DNA of 64,000 nt, from positions 824,940,001 to 825,004,000 of the forward strand of contig CM057452.1 of NCBI GenBank assembly GCA_016271365.2, read 5' to 3'. The position numbers and the translations under genes were made by a program. Each line of letters begins with the position of its first letter. Positions within the stretch are counted from its first letter, which is position 1. Below are positions 10,060-21,008 of the stretch, piece by piece. The notes under the pieces were generated by a model that saw nothing but the letters and a program-made list of their open reading frames with translations, was not told the origin of the DNA and searched no databases. Source of the DNA: Neoceratodus forsteri. Its lineage: Eukaryota > Chordata > Ceratodontiformes > Ceratodontidae.

Positions 10060-10740
10060 ACAGCTCACAAACAGGGATCCCCGATCATATGAAAAATCCT
10101 TATTCATGAGCCACCATTTTGTTTTCAATTTTCTTCAAAAATAAAACGTTGTATCTTGCCACATGGATGTCTTCTGAGTAGACTGAAGTATGGGCTTTGT
10201 TTAGGGTGACACCCTCTACAAACCTATTGCTTTGGTTTGGTTTACTTTTGTCAGAAAACAGCCATTTTTATTTCTAAAATCCTTGTTCATGACTCGTTTC
10301 TGATCCTTGTTCGTGAGGTGTCAATATCCTTGTTTGCGAGCTGATCCTTGTTCGTAAGCTGACAAAATCCTTATTCGTGAGATCAGAACCAGCTGGCCAA
10401 ATCTCATGAACAAGGATTTTCTCCCGAATGGGGATTTTGACACCTCACGAATGGGGATTCAGCTTACAAATGGGGATTTTGACAGCTCACAACCCAAGGA
10501 TTATAAAAAAATCCTTATTCGTGAGTTATCAAAATCCCCATTCGTGAGGTGTCAAAATCCTTATTCATGAGAAATACTTATTCATGAGTTGTCAAAGTTC
10601 TTGTTCGATAGATCAGGACCAGATGGCCAAAATCTCACAAACAAGGATTTCTCACGAATGGGGATTTTGACACCTCAAAGGGAATTTGGCTCTTGAATGA
10701 GGATTTTGACACCTCACTAACAAGAAATTTAAAAACGTTC
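10060..10740. repeat. Cluster of about 20-bp words in both orientations
   Basis: The word tcctt(a/g)ttcgtgag with a following tgtcaaaa, and its inverse ttttgacacctcacgaa, recur many times between about 10,070 and 10,740. The first half has mostly one orientation and then the inverse. The centre near 10,370-10,520 alternates, so the cluster can fold on itself. It has no ORF and is not a CRISPR-like array, because there are no constant-length spacers. Confidence 0.7.
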
Positions 10741-11677
10741 CCAGTTTACTGCTGAAAAATTATTAGATCTTTTGGGTTGTAATCTGCAGGGTACAAAGGG
10801 GCATCCCATGGATGTGACTTATGCTGGTTTGGTGTAAAAATTTGCATCAGTTCCATAGTTATGCCATTCTGAAATTGAGAAATGTCCCATAGGATAACAT
10901 GGCAAACATGGCGTCTTTCAGTGCCTTTATCTCGAAAACGCTTTGAGATATGGATTTTTTGATAAACACAGCTTAGTACACCTTTAGGTGTGTACTAAGC
11001 ATCTGTTCAGGTTACCAGTCCATGATTACGACTGCAGTGGAATTTTTTCCAAGGTTGCCACAGTTACTGAGATATTGCACCATTTGCAGCACGGGGGTTA
11101 CATGGAATGTGTCTAGGCCTGCGCTATGTCTCTAAAATTATAGGTAAGTGGGGCCCTTCGCTCCCACATATGGATGACATTAAGCAGTAATGGGACTGCT
11201 GGGCCATCCTTTATGCAATAATGGGAGTCCTGCACTCCCACATGGAGATGACAGTTCATTACAATGTCTGTGTGCTTAGGGCCCTGTGCTCCCATAACTA
11301 TATTAGGGTTAAGATTACACTTTCTCAAAAAGTATGGACATTCATTGCAAAAAACTTTGTTAATGCATCAGTTTGGGTTGAAGCAACAAAAGTAGGGAAA
11401 TAAGGCATTCATGTTGAGACCCTAACCCCACCCTACCACCCACCCCACCCCTACCCCCACCCTCACAGACAGACAGGGCATAGGGGTGTACCTTGGGTCA
11501 TGGATCTAACACTCACCCCATTCTCCTGTACTGTACCATGTCATCTTTCTTGCACATAGAATGGGGTGAGAGTTAGGCCCAATGACTCCAAGGTACCATG
11601 CCCTGTTGGTCTGTGGAGGGTGGGAGGAAGTTGAACCAAACTTGAAACCCTCATTTCTACTTTGTCGCTCTCGACAC
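10741..11677. repeat. Unclassified repeat complex: 426-bp-like, minisatellite and palindrome-arm copies
   Basis: 10,760-10,900 resembles the 426-bp repeat (tctgcagggtacaaagggg; tttggtgtaaaaatttgca). 11,130-11,310 resembles the minisatellite (tgctcccataac; cactcccacat). 11,320-11,677 is a palindrome copy (left arm, core tctcctgtactgtacca, start of right arm). The right arm is interrupted by the L2/Rex1-like LINE and resumes at 14,236-14,275. Confidence 0.6.
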
Positions 11678-14235
11678 TTTTATTTATTTATTTATTTATT
11701 TATGAGGTCTAGGATTATAATACCTTTGAGTCAAGGCTCTTTTGCAAAGGTTCCATGTCAGAGACAACATTTCAAGAAAAAAAAAGGTGAGGAAAATCGA
11801 CACAAAATGGTTATGACATAATAACAAAAAATAGCAGCAACGAATCAAAATGGTTATGACATAATAACAAAAAATGGAACAACCAATAAGGAAGGGGAAG
11901 GGGTGGTGTGAGTACGTAGGCAGCCAGAGGCATTTGTCATGTGAGAACGTAGCTAGTAAGTAACTAGTAAGTGCATGTAGTTGAGGAAATGAGAAGGGAG
12001 AGAATCCCGAGGAGTTGGCTTGAAGTTCAGAAGGGAGATCCAGGTACAGAAGGAGTACAGAAAGAGGTGAAGAAAAGTAGGGGTACTGAGGGAAGTGGGG
12101 GAAAGTAGAGGGTTTTGGACAGGAGGAAAAAACAGGGGTCTAAAGGATAATTTGTCGGGAGGAAATGTGATAGGTGTCATATCACGGTGGCAGATATGGA
12201 AACAGGGAAATTAGTTGTAGCAATTTCAGGAGCTAGTGGCAGTGAGATGATTCTGGAGACTAGCTTTGAATGCACCAAGTGTGTTTGCTGAGGAGATAGT
12301 GGGGTTAAGGTCATTTAGCCAAAGTGGTGCTCTGTAGGCAAATGATCGTTGTGCCTGGGAGGTGCAACAGTAGGGGATTTTTAAGAGCTGCTGATTTGAT
12401 CTTCTTGAGCTCCGACAGTTTGAGCTTATCTGCAGAAGGGTAGAGACACCTGGGGGTGAATTCCCCAGACAGATTTGCTTTGCCATGGTACAAGTGAGAT
12501 ACTTTATGTGATTTGATAGGTGAAGTCATCTAGACTGTGCATATAAGTCACAGGTGTGGGTGAGCTGGTGAGCACCTGTAAGAAGTTGACAGGCTTTGTT
12601 TAAGGTAGTTTGCACCCATCTGAGGGCTGTCATCATGGCAGAGCTGCAAATGATGGGACCATAGTCAATGATCAAGACCATGGAACTCTGTACGGCAATC
12701 CTTAGTGCATCCAGAGTAAGACTTTGTCTATGATTGTATAGAAGTCCGAGTCAAATGTTTGCAGTTTTTGCAACATAGTCAGTGTGTGCCCCATAGGAGA
12801 GGCTAGGGTCAAGCAGAATCCCAAGATATTTGAAAGATCTCACCTGCTCCAAGGTGTTTCCCTGTGCAGTGGAGATCAACAAGTGGTGTTGTTTGTGCAG
12901 ATTTTGAGAGCTGCGAAATAGCATGTTTTTTTGGTTTTTTTTGTGATTTAGTACTAGTTTGTGGTTGTGGAACCAAGACTCAGTGGTGCTGAAACCATGC
13001 TGGAGGTTATCCTGTAGAGCCCTGGGGTCTTTATGGGAGGAGAATACCACTGCGTCATCAGCATACAGGATGATGTTTTCAGGGCAAGATTGTGGTAGGG
13101 AGTCTAGGAAAAGACTAAACAGGAGTGACCCCAGTATGGAACCTTGGGGTATGCCTGAGCAGACCAGCAAAGTGTCAGAAAGAGTGTTTGCCATTTTTAC
13201 TCTTTGCATCCAGTTTTTGAGGTAGCTACTAAACCATAGAACAGAGTCAGGTGACAGTCTGGTATTTAGTAGCTGGTCAATAAGCAGCCCATGGTGGACT
13301 GTGTTGAATGCTTTGGAGAGATCGATAAAGACTGCACCTGTTAGTTTGCCGTGGTCCAGAGAATTATGAACAGCCCCAGTGAGCTCTAGGAGAGCAGTGG
13401 TGATACTGTGGCCTTTCCGGAAGCCATGTTGCTTGTCACATAGACTGTTGTATTTGTCCAGATGGTTGGTGAGTTGGTCTGCCACAATATGCTCAAGTGC
13501 CTTAGAGAGCGGTGCAATATTGATATTTAACGGTAGTTTGAGTGGATGGTCTGATCACTGCCTTTGTGAATTGGAGTCACTATTGTGGTTTTCCATTTGT
13601 CAGGGAAGTTCCCGCTGCTGAGAGAGAGGTTCAGTATTTTTGTAAGGGGATGAAGAACCTGATCTAGGGTAAGTGACAGGCGCTTGAGATCCAGAGTGTC
13701 ACCACTAATTCTGGATTTAGAGATGGCAGTGGCAATACAGTAGCGTGCATCCTTTAGGCTGACCTCCCTAAAGTAAAAAAGGGGGTGATCCGATTTGGGC
13801 TGAGGGGGGCCAGCGGTGGTAGCTTTATCTTTGACGTAATCTGGGGGAAGGACAGCACTGTGGTCTGTAAAAGCCAGGTTAAAGGAGTTAGCTATGACAG
13901 CATGGTCAAGGGTGATTGATCCGTCAACAGATAACATAGCCTGGGAGTTTTTTGGCTTCTTCCCTGTGATTTCCTTGATGTTTTCCCAGAACGCTTGACC
14001 ATTCTCCCAGGTGTTAGTGAGAACATTTTTATAGTAAGCATTTTTCATAATTCTGATTGCTTTTGTGCAAGCATTTCTGGCTTGCTTGTATTTTTGAATA
14101 TCAAGCTGGTTTCTGGTTTTCTTGGCAACAGCCTAGCGGTGACCCCACAGTTTTAGCTGATTTAGCAGTTTCTCAGTAATCCATGAATTACAGAGCGTTT
14201 TTGATTTCCATTTTTTGATCGGGGCCAAGGGGTTG
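11678..14235 (-). mobile_element. L2/Rex1-like (Jockey-superfamily) LINE, 5'-truncated
   Basis: The element runs on the minus strand and ends in a (TTTA)n tail (11,678-11,702 on the plus strand). It shares the 3' word caaaggctcttttgcaaagg (in inverse form, plus-strand sense) with the copy at 31,411-32,880. It encodes the C-terminal part of ORF2 from the RT N-terminus onward; no endonuclease is present. It interrupts a palindrome repeat arm. Assignment to L2 versus Rex1 is uncertain: RT layout and tail fit the Jockey superfamily. Confidence 0.8.
12190..14048 (-). pseudogene. Reverse transcriptase ORF2 fragment of L2/Rex1-like LINE
   Basis: Frame 14,048-13,527 contains the RT N-terminal region (KWKTTIVTPIHKGSDQTIHS). 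It passes by a frame change into 13,485-12,751, which holds HGFRKGHSITTALLELTGA, the motif A region FIDLSKAFNTVHHGLL, GIPQGSILGSLLFSLFL, the catalytic box YADDAVVF and FKYLGILLDPSLSYG. The catalytic YADD is intact at about residues 140-145 of the longer frame. Downstream, the C-terminal part (12,740-12,190) survives only in pieces with stops. The copy is inactive through frameshifts and 5' truncation. Confidence 0.85.
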
Positions 14236-14279
14236 CATGCCCTAACTGATGCATTAACAATGCTTTTACAATGGATATA

Positions 14280-14312
<33 letters not shown>
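14236..14312. repeat. Resumed palindrome arm plus (TA)n
   Basis: After the LINE, ccctaactgatgcattaa and ttacaatggatata resume the interrupted palindrome arm. They lead into a TA-rich tract (14,270-14,312) that ends where CR1 begins. Confidence 0.65.
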
Positions 14313-14313
<1 letters not shown>

Positions 14314-14417
14314 GAGCTTGACAGAGGGCAGGACATGGGGTAAATGGAAAAATAGATAAGGGCAATAAGAGCAGGGATGGGGTAAAAGAGGATAAAGTCA
14401 ACAATAAATGGAGGGCA

Positions 14418-15241
14418 ATGAGTACCAATGCCCGTAGTCTGGGAAATAAGCTTCCTGAGCTAGTATCCCTGATGGAAGAGGAACACTTGGATATTGTGGC
14501 AGTCACAGAAACGTGGTACATGGAGAACCATGACTGGGATGTAAACATACCAGGGTACACAATCTACAGAAGGGACAGGGAGGGTAAAAGAGGAGGTGGA
14601 GTAGCTCTCTACATAAGGGAAGGGATCAAAGCTACAGAACTAAAAAGTAAAGGGGGAGGACAAGAGGCACTCTGTGTCACCTTGGAGACAGGGAATGGCA
14701 TCACAATCCGTACAGGGGTTGTATATGACCCCCGTCTCAAGGGGAAGAAATGGACAACAAAATGAGAGAGGACATTCTCAAAATAGCTGAAAAAGGGGAG
14801 ATACTATTGATGGGGGACCTGAATATGCTAGATGTTAACTGGATGACATGGACTGCAGCCACATCCAAGAGTAGGGTCATTTTCGATGCCCTACAGGGGG
14901 CATGCCTTAGACAGCTAGTGGTGGAACCCACTCGGGAGGGAGCAATATTAGACCTGGTACTCTCAAACAGAGAAAGGATCACAAATTTAGATGTCTGTAG
15001 ACATCTGGGAACAAGAAACCACTGCACAGTGTGCTTCACAATAAACACAACCGTGGAGACAAGCCATACAAAGACAAGGATACTGGACTTTACAAGGGCT
15101 GACTTTGGCATAATGGGTGAATACCTGAGGAATGCATTAGCAAATGGGCAGAAAGGAAGAACAATTGAGAAAAATCAAAACTGCCATCATGGATGCAACA
15201 AGCCTTTGTGTGAAATAAATAAAGAAAACAAAGCGGAATAA
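14418..15241 (+). pseudogene. CR1 ORF2 endonuclease (APE-type) domain, frameshifted
   Basis: Two frames, 14,418-14,765 and 14,750-15,241, together form the apurinic-like endonuclease domain that nicks target DNA for target-primed reverse transcription. Visible motifs: NARSLGNKLPEL, the catalytic Glu region VAVTETWY, GGGVALYIREG, GDLNMLDVNW (phosphate and metal site) and TRNHCTVCF (terminal His). A frameshift near 14,750 joins the two frames, and another lies between 15,180 and 15,270 before the RT frame. The catalytic residues E, D, N and H all appear conserved. Confidence 0.85.
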
Positions 15242-15276
15242 AAAACCACTATGGTTCTCAAAAGAGGTGTCAGGGA

Positions 15277-17179
15277 ATGTTAAGGGGAAAAAGGGCTGCA
15301 TTCAAAAAGTATAATGAATCACAGAAGGAGCATGACAGGGAACTGTATCAATTAAAGCAGAAAGAAGTGGGGAAGGCAGTCAGAAAAGCAAAGGCCCAAA
15401 CCAAGGAAAAGATAGCCAACTCAGTTAAGAAGGGGGATAAAACCTTTTATAGGTACATTAGGGAGCATAGAAAGGTTAAGGGAGGGATAGTGAAGATTAA
15501 TAAAGGAGAGGTGAGGTGGGCAGAGGGAGACAGTGAAAAGGCAGAGATATTGAATGAATACTTTTGCTCAGAATTCACAAAAGAAGAAGAGGATCAGTTA
15601 CCTAAACCAAACAATAGAAGCACTCTGGGTAGTGGGGTTGACGCCAGTCCATTTACAGAAAAAAGAGTCCTGAAAGAACTCCTAAAACTCAAGGTGGACA
15701 AAGCAATGGGGCCTGACAGGATTCACCCTAGAATCCTAAAAGAACTAAGGGAGGACCTAGTGACACTACTGACCACACTTTTTAACAAATCATGGGAGGA
15801 TGGGGTGGTACCTGAGGACTGGAGGAGGGCAGATGTGATTCCCCTTCACAAAAGTGGGAGCAAGGCAGAAGAAGGAAACTACAGATCTGTTAGTTTGAAC
15901 TCAGTGGTGGGAAAAATGATGAAATCACTTCTGAAAGAAAGAATTGTTGAGTACTTAGAGGTCAGCGGGGAACAGGACCCAAAGCAGCATGGATTCACAG
16001 CAGGAAGGTCATGTCAGATGAATCTAATCAATTTCTTTGACTGGGTGACCAAAGTAATAGAACAGGGAGGGGCTGTGGATATGACCTACCTAGACTTTAG
16101 CAAGGCATTTGACACAGTCCTGCACAAAAGATTAATAATCAAGTTAGCCAGCCTGGGAGTGGGTCCCAGGTGGTAGCCTGGGTAGCAAACTGGCTGCACA
16201 ACAGGACTCAGAAGGTAATAGTGAATGGAATACATTCTGAAGAAAGGGGGTTTACTAGTGGAGTACCTCATGGCTCAGTACTGATTCCAGTCCTCTTTAA
16301 CGTCTTTATAGGTGACATTGCAGAGGGTCTGGAAGGAAAGGTATGCCTCTTTGCAGATGACACAAAGATCTGTAACAGAGTTGATACACAAGGGGGGTAG
16401 AAAGGATGAGAAGGTTCTTGGCAAGGTTAGAGGAATGGTCAGACATATGGCAACTTAGATTCCATGCAAAGAAGTGCAAAGTAATGCACCTGGGAAATAA
16501 AAATCCAGGAGAAGAGTGCAGAATAGCAGGGGAGGTACTAACAACAACAATAATGGAAAGGGACCTGGGGTAGTCATATCAGATGACTTAAAGGTAGGTA
16601 AGAAATGTGAGAAGTCGGTAAGGAGAGCCAGGGGCATGCTGGGATGAATAGGGAGGGGCATCACAAGTAGAAAAAGAGAAGTGGTTATCCCTCTGTACAG
16701 ACAGTTGGTGAGACCCCATCTGGAGTACTGCGTGCAGTTTTGGAGACCTCATCTACGCAAGAACATAGACAGAATGGAAGCAGTCCAGAGGAGGGCAACT
16801 CAAATGGTGCAGGGTCTACATCAGAAACCATATGAGGAGAGACTGAGAGAGCTTAATATGTATACCCGTAATGAAAGAAGGGATGGGGGACATGATAGAA
16901 ACTTTTAAGTACATCAAGGGAATCAACAAAGTCCAAAAGGGTAGCATCTTTCAGAAAAAGAGATGTGTAAGAACAAGGAGGCACAATTTAAAGATAGAGG
17001 GGGGACGGCTCAGGGGTAATGTGAGGAAATTTTTTTTCACGGAGAGAGTGGTAGACACATGGAACCGCCTTCCTGGAGAGGTTGTGGGGTCTAAAACAGT
17101 GGGGGAATTCAAACATGCATGGGACAGACATAAGGCAATTATAATGGGGGTTACAGGAAGTAGGCTGTTGGTTAACTAG
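15277..17179 (+). pseudogene. CR1 ORF2 reverse transcriptase and C-terminal domain, frameshifted
   Basis: 15,277-16,176 covers the RT fingers and palm: KKGDKTFYRYIREH, VDKAMGPDRIHPRILKEL, RADVIPLHKSGSK, KQHGFTAGRSCQMN and FSKAFDTVLHKRL. At about 16,172 a single missing g, compared with the copy at 54,626, breaks the frame. RT continues at 16,170-16,400 with SGVPHGSVL and the catalytic FADDTKICN (16,350-16,361). Further breaks occur near 16,400, 16,570 and 16,870. The C-terminal part (16,681-17,179) shows [35 protein letters not shown] and FFFTERVVDTWNRLPGE. Inactive, but with few lesions. Confidence 0.88.
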
Positions 17180-17266
17180 AATCTGCAGCTTATCCAATAG
17201 ATAGGGAAATGGGCAGACTGAGTGGGCCAAGTGGTCCTTATCTGCCGTCAAAGTCTATGTTTCTAT

Positions 17267-17298
<32 letters not shown>

Positions 17299-17301
<3 letters not shown>

Positions 17302-17458
17302 AAGCCAGGATGAAGCACGGAATTGCTGCAGAATATCACAGAATACTTCAATTTACTGCAGGGGCTATTGTAAGTCAATGGCAATTAAGCCCTTTTATCA
17401 TGCAGGATTTTGAGACATGTCATTACTGCAAGTTACTGCTCTTCATCATGGCTGACAC
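17299..17458. mobile_element. MITE with imperfect TIRs
   Basis: The left end tgtcaagccaggatgaag and the right end, reverse-complemented tgtcagccatgatgaag, form 17-18-bp TIRs. The interior shares gg(c/g)aattaagcccttttnt and cgcag/tgcag words with the MITE at 63,618-63,757, so both belong to one family. It encodes no protein. Confidence 0.65.
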
Positions 17459-19039
17459 ATCTGTATACACCTATACATGCATACATACATATATATTGAT
17501 AGATATAAATATATAGATATATATACAGTAGATATGTATTGTTGCACAGCGGGAAGGTGGGATTAGGAAACACATCATATTCTTAGTCAAATCCTTAGGC
17601 AGAAAACACAAGGTAGTAGTAGTATGCTTCCATAAGTCAAATAAGTACTTTCACAATTCACAATAGCATTACTATCACATTAAACACAAGTACATCAAAG
17701 AAATTATATCAACATGCAGTCTACTTGTAATGGAGTCTTACCATCAGTTGTACATAACATTTATTTTTCTATTAAGTGTCTGCATTTATGTGTAGACCAG
17801 ATATGCCCTTTTGTTTTTTACAATGTGCCAATTCTATTAGAACTGTTGGGAAAATTCATTGGATCTCTGTTTACTGTAAACAGTCAGATAATTGCTCTGA
17901 TGTTGATTAGCAGTGTGGAGGGGATTGTTATGCAGCCTTTTCAAACAGTGGGCAGAAGCCAAATAGTCTGGGAGAGCAGGAAAAAGTGAACAAAAACAGC
18001 CAACTCCTGTTGGAATACAAATGGAGTAAGTTGATAGCTAGCCTAATAAAATGCACAGCTTAGTTGTTCCCAGAGGCTTATTATTGATCTAAAGGTCAAA
18101 CAGCTTTACAGTATGAGACCTTCCAAAGGCTTCCATAGGGAAAGGTGGTTCTCACATGGCAAAGCCTGCTTTGCTCTAGAAGGACTCCGTGAAGTCATAC
18201 CATCTGACCTCTTGTGTAATTGAGCAGCACCCAAGGGAAATGGGGTGGGTAAAACCACAGAATTATGGGAAATGAAAGTCCTATATCATGAAATGTTAGT
18301 TCCTTGAGTGTTAGTCAGACTTTGTGTAGAGAGGACTGAACTACAGTATGTGATAGCTGGCTATTCATGCAACCAAGAGATGGCTGTTTCAATTCCTATG
18401 TGAAGAAGCTACTCCTTTGAGACATACATGTGTGCAAAGCTATTTTCTAAGACCTCTGTGGTAGTATGGTAAGAATTTACAATTTACTTCAGTGTAGTCT
18501 TATTCTGATTTTGTATTTTCTGTAATTTACAATCCTGTTATTGCACTTTATTTACTGTGTAAGCTATATCTCCATTTGTTGCTTGTATATCTTTTGAATG
18601 TTGTAGATATAAGTAAATACATTGTATTGGATTCACTGGTAGCTGTTCTAAAAGGTGCAATTACTTTATTTTACTGTCAGCTCTCTGTTACAGCTCCTAG
18701 ATCATGCACAAAGTTAAAATTTTACCACTTCTATTACAGAAGCATCTTCAGGAGTGGCTGAAGTAATACGGAGTTCATACATCCAGAGACATTGTACTGT
18801 ATGAGCAAGTATTAAAATGGGACAAGAATGCAAGAACCTAGTGGAAAATTCACAGCTGGTTGGTGGCTTCATTGGTGAAGTATGATAAGCCAGTTGTCAG
18901 CCAGGGGCTCCACAACAGACTGTAAAAGCAGTGGGATTGTGAAGCATGGTGTAAGGTAAGCAGCTAAGTGGTACAAAGAAACAGAAAGCAAGTAAAATAC
19001 CTGTCCAGTTGCAGAATAAGATATACAGTGGGAATTTTA
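17459..19039. other. No recognisable feature
   Basis: About 1.6 kb of A/T-rich sequence: TA-rich at 17,480-17,540, otherwise non-repetitive within this window. Upstream LINE sequence of the L1 copy may extend into its right part, but I could not support any domain there. No gene is called. Confidence 0.4.
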
Positions 19040-19840
19040 AAACCTCGGAAGAATTCCAGATATGCAACTTTGTATAGGCCTGTTTCCATGCTAAATTATG
19101 ATTATAAAGTGTTTTATGTCAGTATTAGCAAATAGGTTAGAAAATCTGGTTCCTCTACTCATTGATCTTGATCAGGTGGGATTTGTCTGAGGGTGTCAGG
19201 CCCAAGATGATGTGTGGCGGATATATCTCTTGGTGGACTATGCTACTACTTGACAAATTTCACTTGTCCTCTTAGGGCTTGATGTAGAAAAGGCCTTTGA
19301 TAGGGTTGTCTGGCCTTTTTTATGGCAACCCTGTCTCATTTTGGCTTCCCAAGGGAATTCATACAGCAGCTTCAAAACCTATATGCGGCACCTCAGGCCT
19401 ATCTTAAGTTGGATGGCTCCCTTTCGGAGTCTTTCTCTTTGTCTCGAGGAACCAGACAAGGTTGCCCCTTTTCCCTTGTATTATTTTCCCTATACCTTGA
19501 ACCCTTGGTTGTGGCTAGTTGTAACCACTTTGATATTGTGGGAATTCCTATGGGGGGGGTAGATGCCACAAAGTCTCACTTTTTGCAGACAATATTTTGT
19601 TGACATTAACCTCCCCTGTGTAATCTATTCCAGCGGTCTGGGACAAATTACATTTATTCGGCAATTTGTCTGGTTATAAGATCAATGAGCAAAAACTGAG
19701 GTTCTTTTATATATTGTTGCTACCTCTCAAGGGTTAAAAGCTCAATTCCCTTTTAGATGGCACATGTTAGTGATGTGCTACCTGGGTATCAAGTTGACTA
19801 AGAACATTGTGCATGCGGAGCTTCTTAATTACGAACTCTT
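19040..19840 (+). mobile_element. L1/Tx1-type LINE, segment 1 of 3 (RT)
   Basis: Broken frames translate to L1-type RT: YRPVSMLNYDYKVF (about 19,070), GLDVEKAFDRVVWPF (19,270-19,320), SRGTRQGCPFSLVLFSLYLE (19,440-19,505), and YLGIKLTKNIVH (19,785). The RGTRQGCP motif and the AEKAFDRVxW-like motif A distinguish it from CR1. Frameshifts and stops are frequent. The element is cut at about 19,841 by an antisense CR1 and continues at 30,365. Confidence 0.85.
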
Positions 19841-20329
19841 ACATACTAACATACTAATTGCCAGCAGATTAGGCCTTATGGTCTATCGAGTCTGCTCAAA
19901 CCTCAGATCCCAAGTTGGGTGCCAAGGCCCTGCCCCCCATCATCCATCCCCACCCCCCTGGACCAGGCCATCATCTGATACATTCGCTTTCTGTGTCTGT
20001 CCCACCCTCTCTTGAAGCCTTCCACTGTGGATCTCTGAACCAGCTCGCCAGGCAGTGCATTCCAAGGGTCCACCACCCTCTCAGTGAAAAATCTCCTCCT
20101 CTTCTCCCCAACCCTTCCACCTTCCAACTTCAAACCATGCCCACTGGTGATACCTCCCTGCTTTAGTCTAAAGATCCCCTCCATGTTTACCCTATTTATT
20201 CCCTTGAGGTACTTGAAGACCTCAGTCATGTCTCCCCTGTCTCTCCTCTCCTCTCCTCCAATGAAAATAGGCAGAGCTCCTCAAGTCTGTCCTCATACGT
20301 CAAATCCCATAGTCCTCGTATCATCTTAG
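19841..20329 (-). mobile_element. Antisense CR1 fragment, 3' part
   Basis: On the minus strand the frame 20,229-19,903 gives the CR1 C-terminus: MTEVFKYLKGINRV, FFTERVVDPWNALPGELV and GFKRGWDRH. It ends in a 3' tail resembling attagtatgttagtatgt. It is interrupted at 20,329 by the Penelope composite and its upstream part is at 29,914-30,364. Read together, the two parts are one 5'-truncated CR1 inserted into the L1. Confidence 0.85.
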
Positions 20330-20625
20330 CTGATGCACTCACATACCCACAAGAGACCGGACACAGAGCTTCTTTTAAAATTTTCATTTATTGCACCCAG
20401 ATACGCTTGACACGTTTCGGACAATAGTCCTTTATCAAAAGCTGAAAAACACAGAGACATGCATGATTTAAATACTAGTGTATAAATGACGTCATAATGA
20501 CGCACTACAACTCATTGGTGCAACAATCAAACACCTCCACCATTCAATTACAAACATCTAAAGCTTAAAATAAACTCTAACCATAAACTTATATTATTAT
20601 ATCTAATAAATACATAATGAATATT
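20330..20625 (-). repeat. Penelope pLTR, copy A (3' end of minus unit)
   Basis: Matches 24,057-24,339 and the regions around 25,830-26,130 and 29,550-29,840. It contains the TATA-like and CRE-like words of the family (tgacgtcat), a 38-nt hammerhead-like motif and the terminal gagaccggacac. It ends at gtgcatcag, about 95 bp short of the end seen in copy D. Confidence 0.85.
20405..20442 (-). ncRNA. Hammerhead-ribozyme-like motif, copy A
   Basis: Minus strand: gctt (stem I), ttgataaa, ggac-tatt-gtcc (stem II hairpin), gaaac, gtgtc, aagc (stem I partner). This is the layout of the minimal type I hammerheads known from Penelope pLTRs: CUGAUGA, stem II, GAAA, very short stem III, GUC cleavage triplet. 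Two core positions differ (CUGAUGA is uugauaa), including the G normally acting as general base, so activity is doubtful. Copies at 24,129, 26,001 and 29,726 agree in the core. Confidence 0.55.
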
Positions 20626-20679
20626 ACATAAACTATATGAAGAAACTTTTTCACAGCCAAGTATTCCTTTTGTACATCT

Positions 20680-21000
20680 TCATCTACATTCTAAATAGGG
20701 TTTTAATTCGAAATGAGCATTTATGCCAGGTTTTTGATGAGCTTTCAATCGTAAAATCCATTCATTTTCTTTCTTTAAAATTTTATTTCGATAATTACCT
20801 CCTCTTTGACCATGATAAACTTTTTCTATACCCAAAAACTTAAATTCATGAATTTCTTCTTTGTTTTGATTTTCCACAATATGTACCGATGTGGCATATG
20901 ACAAATCTTGTTTATTTATTGCACAAATATCTTCCAATACTCTAACTTTAAATGCTCTTTCAGTCTTGCCCACGTAGAATGCCCCACAGGTACATCTCAC
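20680..21000 (-). pseudogene. GIY-YIG endonuclease domain, PLE unit A
   Basis: A 106-residue frame holds the Penelope-type GIY-YIG endonuclease: MRCTCGAFYVGKTERAFKVR near the N-terminus, then a helix-rich segment with HEFKFLGIEKVYHGQRGGN and a C-terminus rich in leucine and glutamate. The domain nicks target DNA in Penelope elements. In this copy the usual His of the EH motif is Asp (VLEDICAI against VLEHICAI in the plus copies). It starts directly after the RT frame, separated by a frame change, and would have been fused to RT in the ancestral element. Confidence 0.85.
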
Positions 21001-21008
21001 TCGATAAA

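Larger units (their letters stand above)
14313..17270 (+). mobile_element. CR1 LINE, nearly complete ORF2, 5'-truncated
   Basis: Starting directly after a (TA)n tract and ending in another (17,268-17,298), this CR1 covers the endonuclease, RT, C-terminal domain and 3' UTR. The 3' end carries gggcagactgagtgggcc, ccttatctgccgtcaaagtc and tatgtttctatgttta. ORF1 is absent, so the copy is 5'-truncated just upstream of the endonuclease. It is among the less decayed CR1 copies here and shares a subfamily with 53,561-55,017. The two TA tracts suggest insertion into an existing microsatellite. Confidence 0.9.

Noticed and set aside
10060..10740. CRISPR-like array
   Set aside because: Repeats occur in both orientations with irregular spacing and no unique fixed-length spacers, and the genome is eukaryotic.
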